38,619 bases of DNA from Desulfuromonadales bacterium. Its GTDB lineage: Bacteria; Desulfobacterota; Desulfuromonadia; Desulfuromonadales; Syntrophotaleaceae. The notes under the pieces were generated by a model. The model was not told where the DNA came from and made no database searches. It saw nothing but the letters and a program-made list of their open reading frames with translations. A program made the translations under genes and the position numbers. This document shows positions 37,187 to 38,619 of the stretch, piece by piece. The stretch is from assembly GCA_030613545.1 (NCBI GenBank), contig JAUWLU010000006.1, positions 1 through 38,619 of the forward strand. Reading direction: 5' to 3'. The stretch's first letter is position 1. Each line of letters begins with the position of its first letter.

Positions 37187-38619
37187 ATGAAGCTTGAGAT
37201 TTTTGACGTCCGCCTGATCCAGGACAGCCTTGTGCCTAACGGCTGCCGCCCTGCCGGCTGGACTGCACTGGGCGCGGCCCTTGCAGTTGATGCGCCGCTG
37301 CGACACTTGTCCTGCATCGCTGACCGGCACATCCGTGGCAGCCGCAGAACCGAGGGCGATTGGCAGGTTTTCGACAAGCGCTACTGGCCGGGGGAGACCT
37401 TTTCCGATCATCTCACCTTTGCGCTGCGTCACGAACCCATTGACCTGCTGTTCCTGATACGCATCCTGAAAGCGGTTCCAGCCTCTACTATCGAAGACTA
37501 TGTCCGAAGGGCGCCTACCGGTCAGCCGAACCGCCGGATCTGGTTTCTTTTTGAGCACCTCACGGGACAGCAGCTCGATCTTCCCGACGCTGAACAGGTG
37601 GCGGCGATTGACCTTCTCGATCCGGAGGATTACGTCACCGGCAAGTCACACCTCTCGAAGCGTCACCGCGTACGCAACAACCTGGTTGGCGTGGCGGGTT
37701 ATTGTCCCGTTATCCGCCGGACCATCCGACTAAAAGAGCTCATGTCCGCCGGCCTCCAAGATCAGGCAAGACAGACGGTGGGCCGAACCGGGGGCCATCT
37801 GCTGTCCCGGGCAGCGAGTTTTCTGCTGTTGGCTGACAGCCGGGCGAGTTTTGCGATTGAGGGGGAGCGCCCGCCGCGCTCGCGCCTTGAGCGATGGGGG
37901 CGGGCCATCATGCAGGCGGGCAGACATCCGCTCTCCCTCGACGAGATTCTGCGCCTGCACGGCATTCTGATCGAAGATACGCGCTTTATCCGTGCCGGGC
38001 TCAGGAAAGACGGCGTCTTCGTTGGCGAGCGGGACCACATCGGAGACCCACTGCCGGAATTCATCGGCGCACGACCGGAGGACCTAGTGGACCTCATGCG
38101 TTCCCTGATCGAAGCCAACGCTCGGATGCGCTCTGACGGACTTGATCCGGTTCTGCAGGCTGCGGCCATCGCTTTCGGGTTCGTCTATATCCATCCCTTT
38201 CAGGACGGCAACGGCCGCGTTCACCGCTGTCTTATCCATCATGTGCTCGCCGAGCGGGGCTTTACGCCGCCTGGCATGGTTTTCCCCGTGTCGGCCGTCA
38301 TGCTGGACCGGATCGGCACCTACCGCAAAGCCCTGCAAAACCACTCGGCACCGCTCATGCCATTTATTGATTGGCGACCTGCCCCGGACCGAAATGTTGT
38401 GGTGATAAACGAAACGGTGGATCTTTACCGATACCTTGATTGCACGGAAGCCGCCGAGTTTCTCTATGCCTGTGTTCAGCGCACGGTGGAGCAGGACCTG
38501 CCGCGCGAAATCGACTATTTGCAGCGGCATGATGAGGCCCTGCGCCGGATCATGGCCACAGTCGAGATGCCGGATAGCCTGGCCGGAGACCTGATGATCC
38601 TGATTCGCCAGAACAACGG
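37187..38619 (+). CDS. Fic-domain AMP-transferase-like protein, C-terminus cut by window edge
   Basis: An open frame of 477 codons from ATG 37187 to the edge, missing from the ORF track because it has no stop here. The Fic catalytic motif is HPFQDGNGRVHR, with catalytic His336; such proteins usually transfer AMP from ATP to Ser, Thr or Tyr hydroxyls of a target. An inhibitory helix motif SFAIEG (Ser221, Glu225, Gly226) precedes the Fic core, so it is a class II, self-inhibited protein. Residues 1-200 form an N-terminal domain I do not recognise beyond its frequent pairing with Fic. After the core comes a helical C-terminal region. An in-frame TGA at 37169 fixes the start, which has no visible Shine-Dalgarno and may be leaderless. 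The target is unknown. Confidence 0.88.
   Translation, partial: MKLEIFDVRLIQDSLVPNGCRPAGWTALGAALAVDAPLRHLSCIADRHIRGSRRTEGDWQVFDKRYWPGETFSDHLTFALRHEPIDLLFLIRILKAVPASTIEDYVRRAPTGQPNRRIWFLFEHLTGQQLDLPDAEQVAAIDLLDPEDYVTGKSHLSKRHRVRNNLVGVAGYCPVIRRTIRLKELMSAGLQDQARQTVGRTGGHLLSRAASFLLLADSRASFAIEGERPPRSRLERWGRAIMQAGRHPLSLDEILRLHGILIEDTRFIRAGLRKDGVFVGERDHIGDPLPEFIGARPEDLVDLMRSLIEANARMRSDGLDPVLQAAAIAFGFVYIHPFQDGNGRVHRCLIHHVLAERGFTPPGMVFPVSAVMLDRIGTYRKALQNHSAPLMPFIDWRPAPDRNVVVINETVDLYRYLDCTEAAEFLYACVQRTVEQDLPREIDYLQRHDEALRRIMATVEMPDSLAGDLMILIRQNN

Noticed and set aside
36965-37558. 197-aa minus-strand ORF overlapping the fic start
   Set aside because: No recognisable domain; most of it is antisense to fic, and its recurrent Ser-Lys pairs arise from the TTCGAC repeats on the other strand.

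Overview
This window reads as a chromosomal segment of a GC-rich Gram-negative bacterium, most likely from the Desulfuromonadales/Geobacter-Pelobacter side of the former Deltaproteobacteria. That placement is an inference from gene content: alternative-complex-III-type respiratory genes, multihaem c-type cytochromes, a caa3 oxidase, a long-form IlvC with IlvY, stand-alone 2[4Fe-4S] ferredoxin, and DUF1573, DUF3426 and FmdB-type small proteins. Almost all of the DNA is coding and ordinary chromosomal genes dominate. Most long ORF-track entries antisense to real genes are GC-driven shadows.

Layout. 1-2334: divergent ilvC (cut by the left edge) and its LysR activator ilvY, with a palindromic operator between them. 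2611-6654 (minus): KamA-type radical SAM enzyme, B12-binding-type radical SAM protein, MauE/DoxX membrane protein, membrane-anchored rhodanese and SlyX; the last four overlap one another. 7023-12248 (plus): a tight cytochrome oxidase operon (SCO/SenC, A2-type caa3 subunits I, III, IV and II with fused cytochrome c, haem O synthase), followed by a two-TM K+ channel. 13102-17483: release-factor-like protein (minus), then GcvR-like ACT protein, peptide deformylase, a MerA/Lpd-like flavoprotein, cytidine deaminase and uridine phosphorylase. 17538-22430: 7TM diguanylate cyclase, FmdB-like zinc ribbon, a lipoprotein aminopeptidase with an apparent CTG start, a GcvH-like protein lacking the lipoyl lysine, and a TonB-like protein. 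22633-24986: convergent pta and ackA sharing one terminator. 25256-28495: ferredoxin, TatA, DUF3426 protein, hpt and a DUF1573 protein. 28813-36446: an alternative complex III (quinol:cytochrome c oxidoreductase) operon of unusual composition. 36692-38619: tRNA-Arg(CCG) and a Fic-domain protein running off the right edge.

How the parts work together. The act operon would oxidise menaquinol and pass electrons to c-type cytochromes; the caa3 oxidase about 19 kb away, with its own SCO copper chaperone and haem O synthase, could be the terminal acceptor. pta/ackA would interconvert acetyl-CoA and acetate, and cdd/udp/hpt salvage nucleosides and bases.

Most notable unlisted structure. A 150-bp palindromic MITE-like element occurs in four full copies and one truncated copy. 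The full copies are flanked by 6-7 bp direct repeats. One copy sits inside the act operon between actA and actB, and the pre-insertion sequence, including the original actA stop codon, can be reconstructed by eye. Second, six same-strand TTCGAC motifs spaced by 20-30 bp lie directly upstream of the fic gene. Third, the ActB homologue keeps a four-cysteine N-terminal cluster motif in addition to the 15 ferredoxin-domain cysteines expected of complex III.
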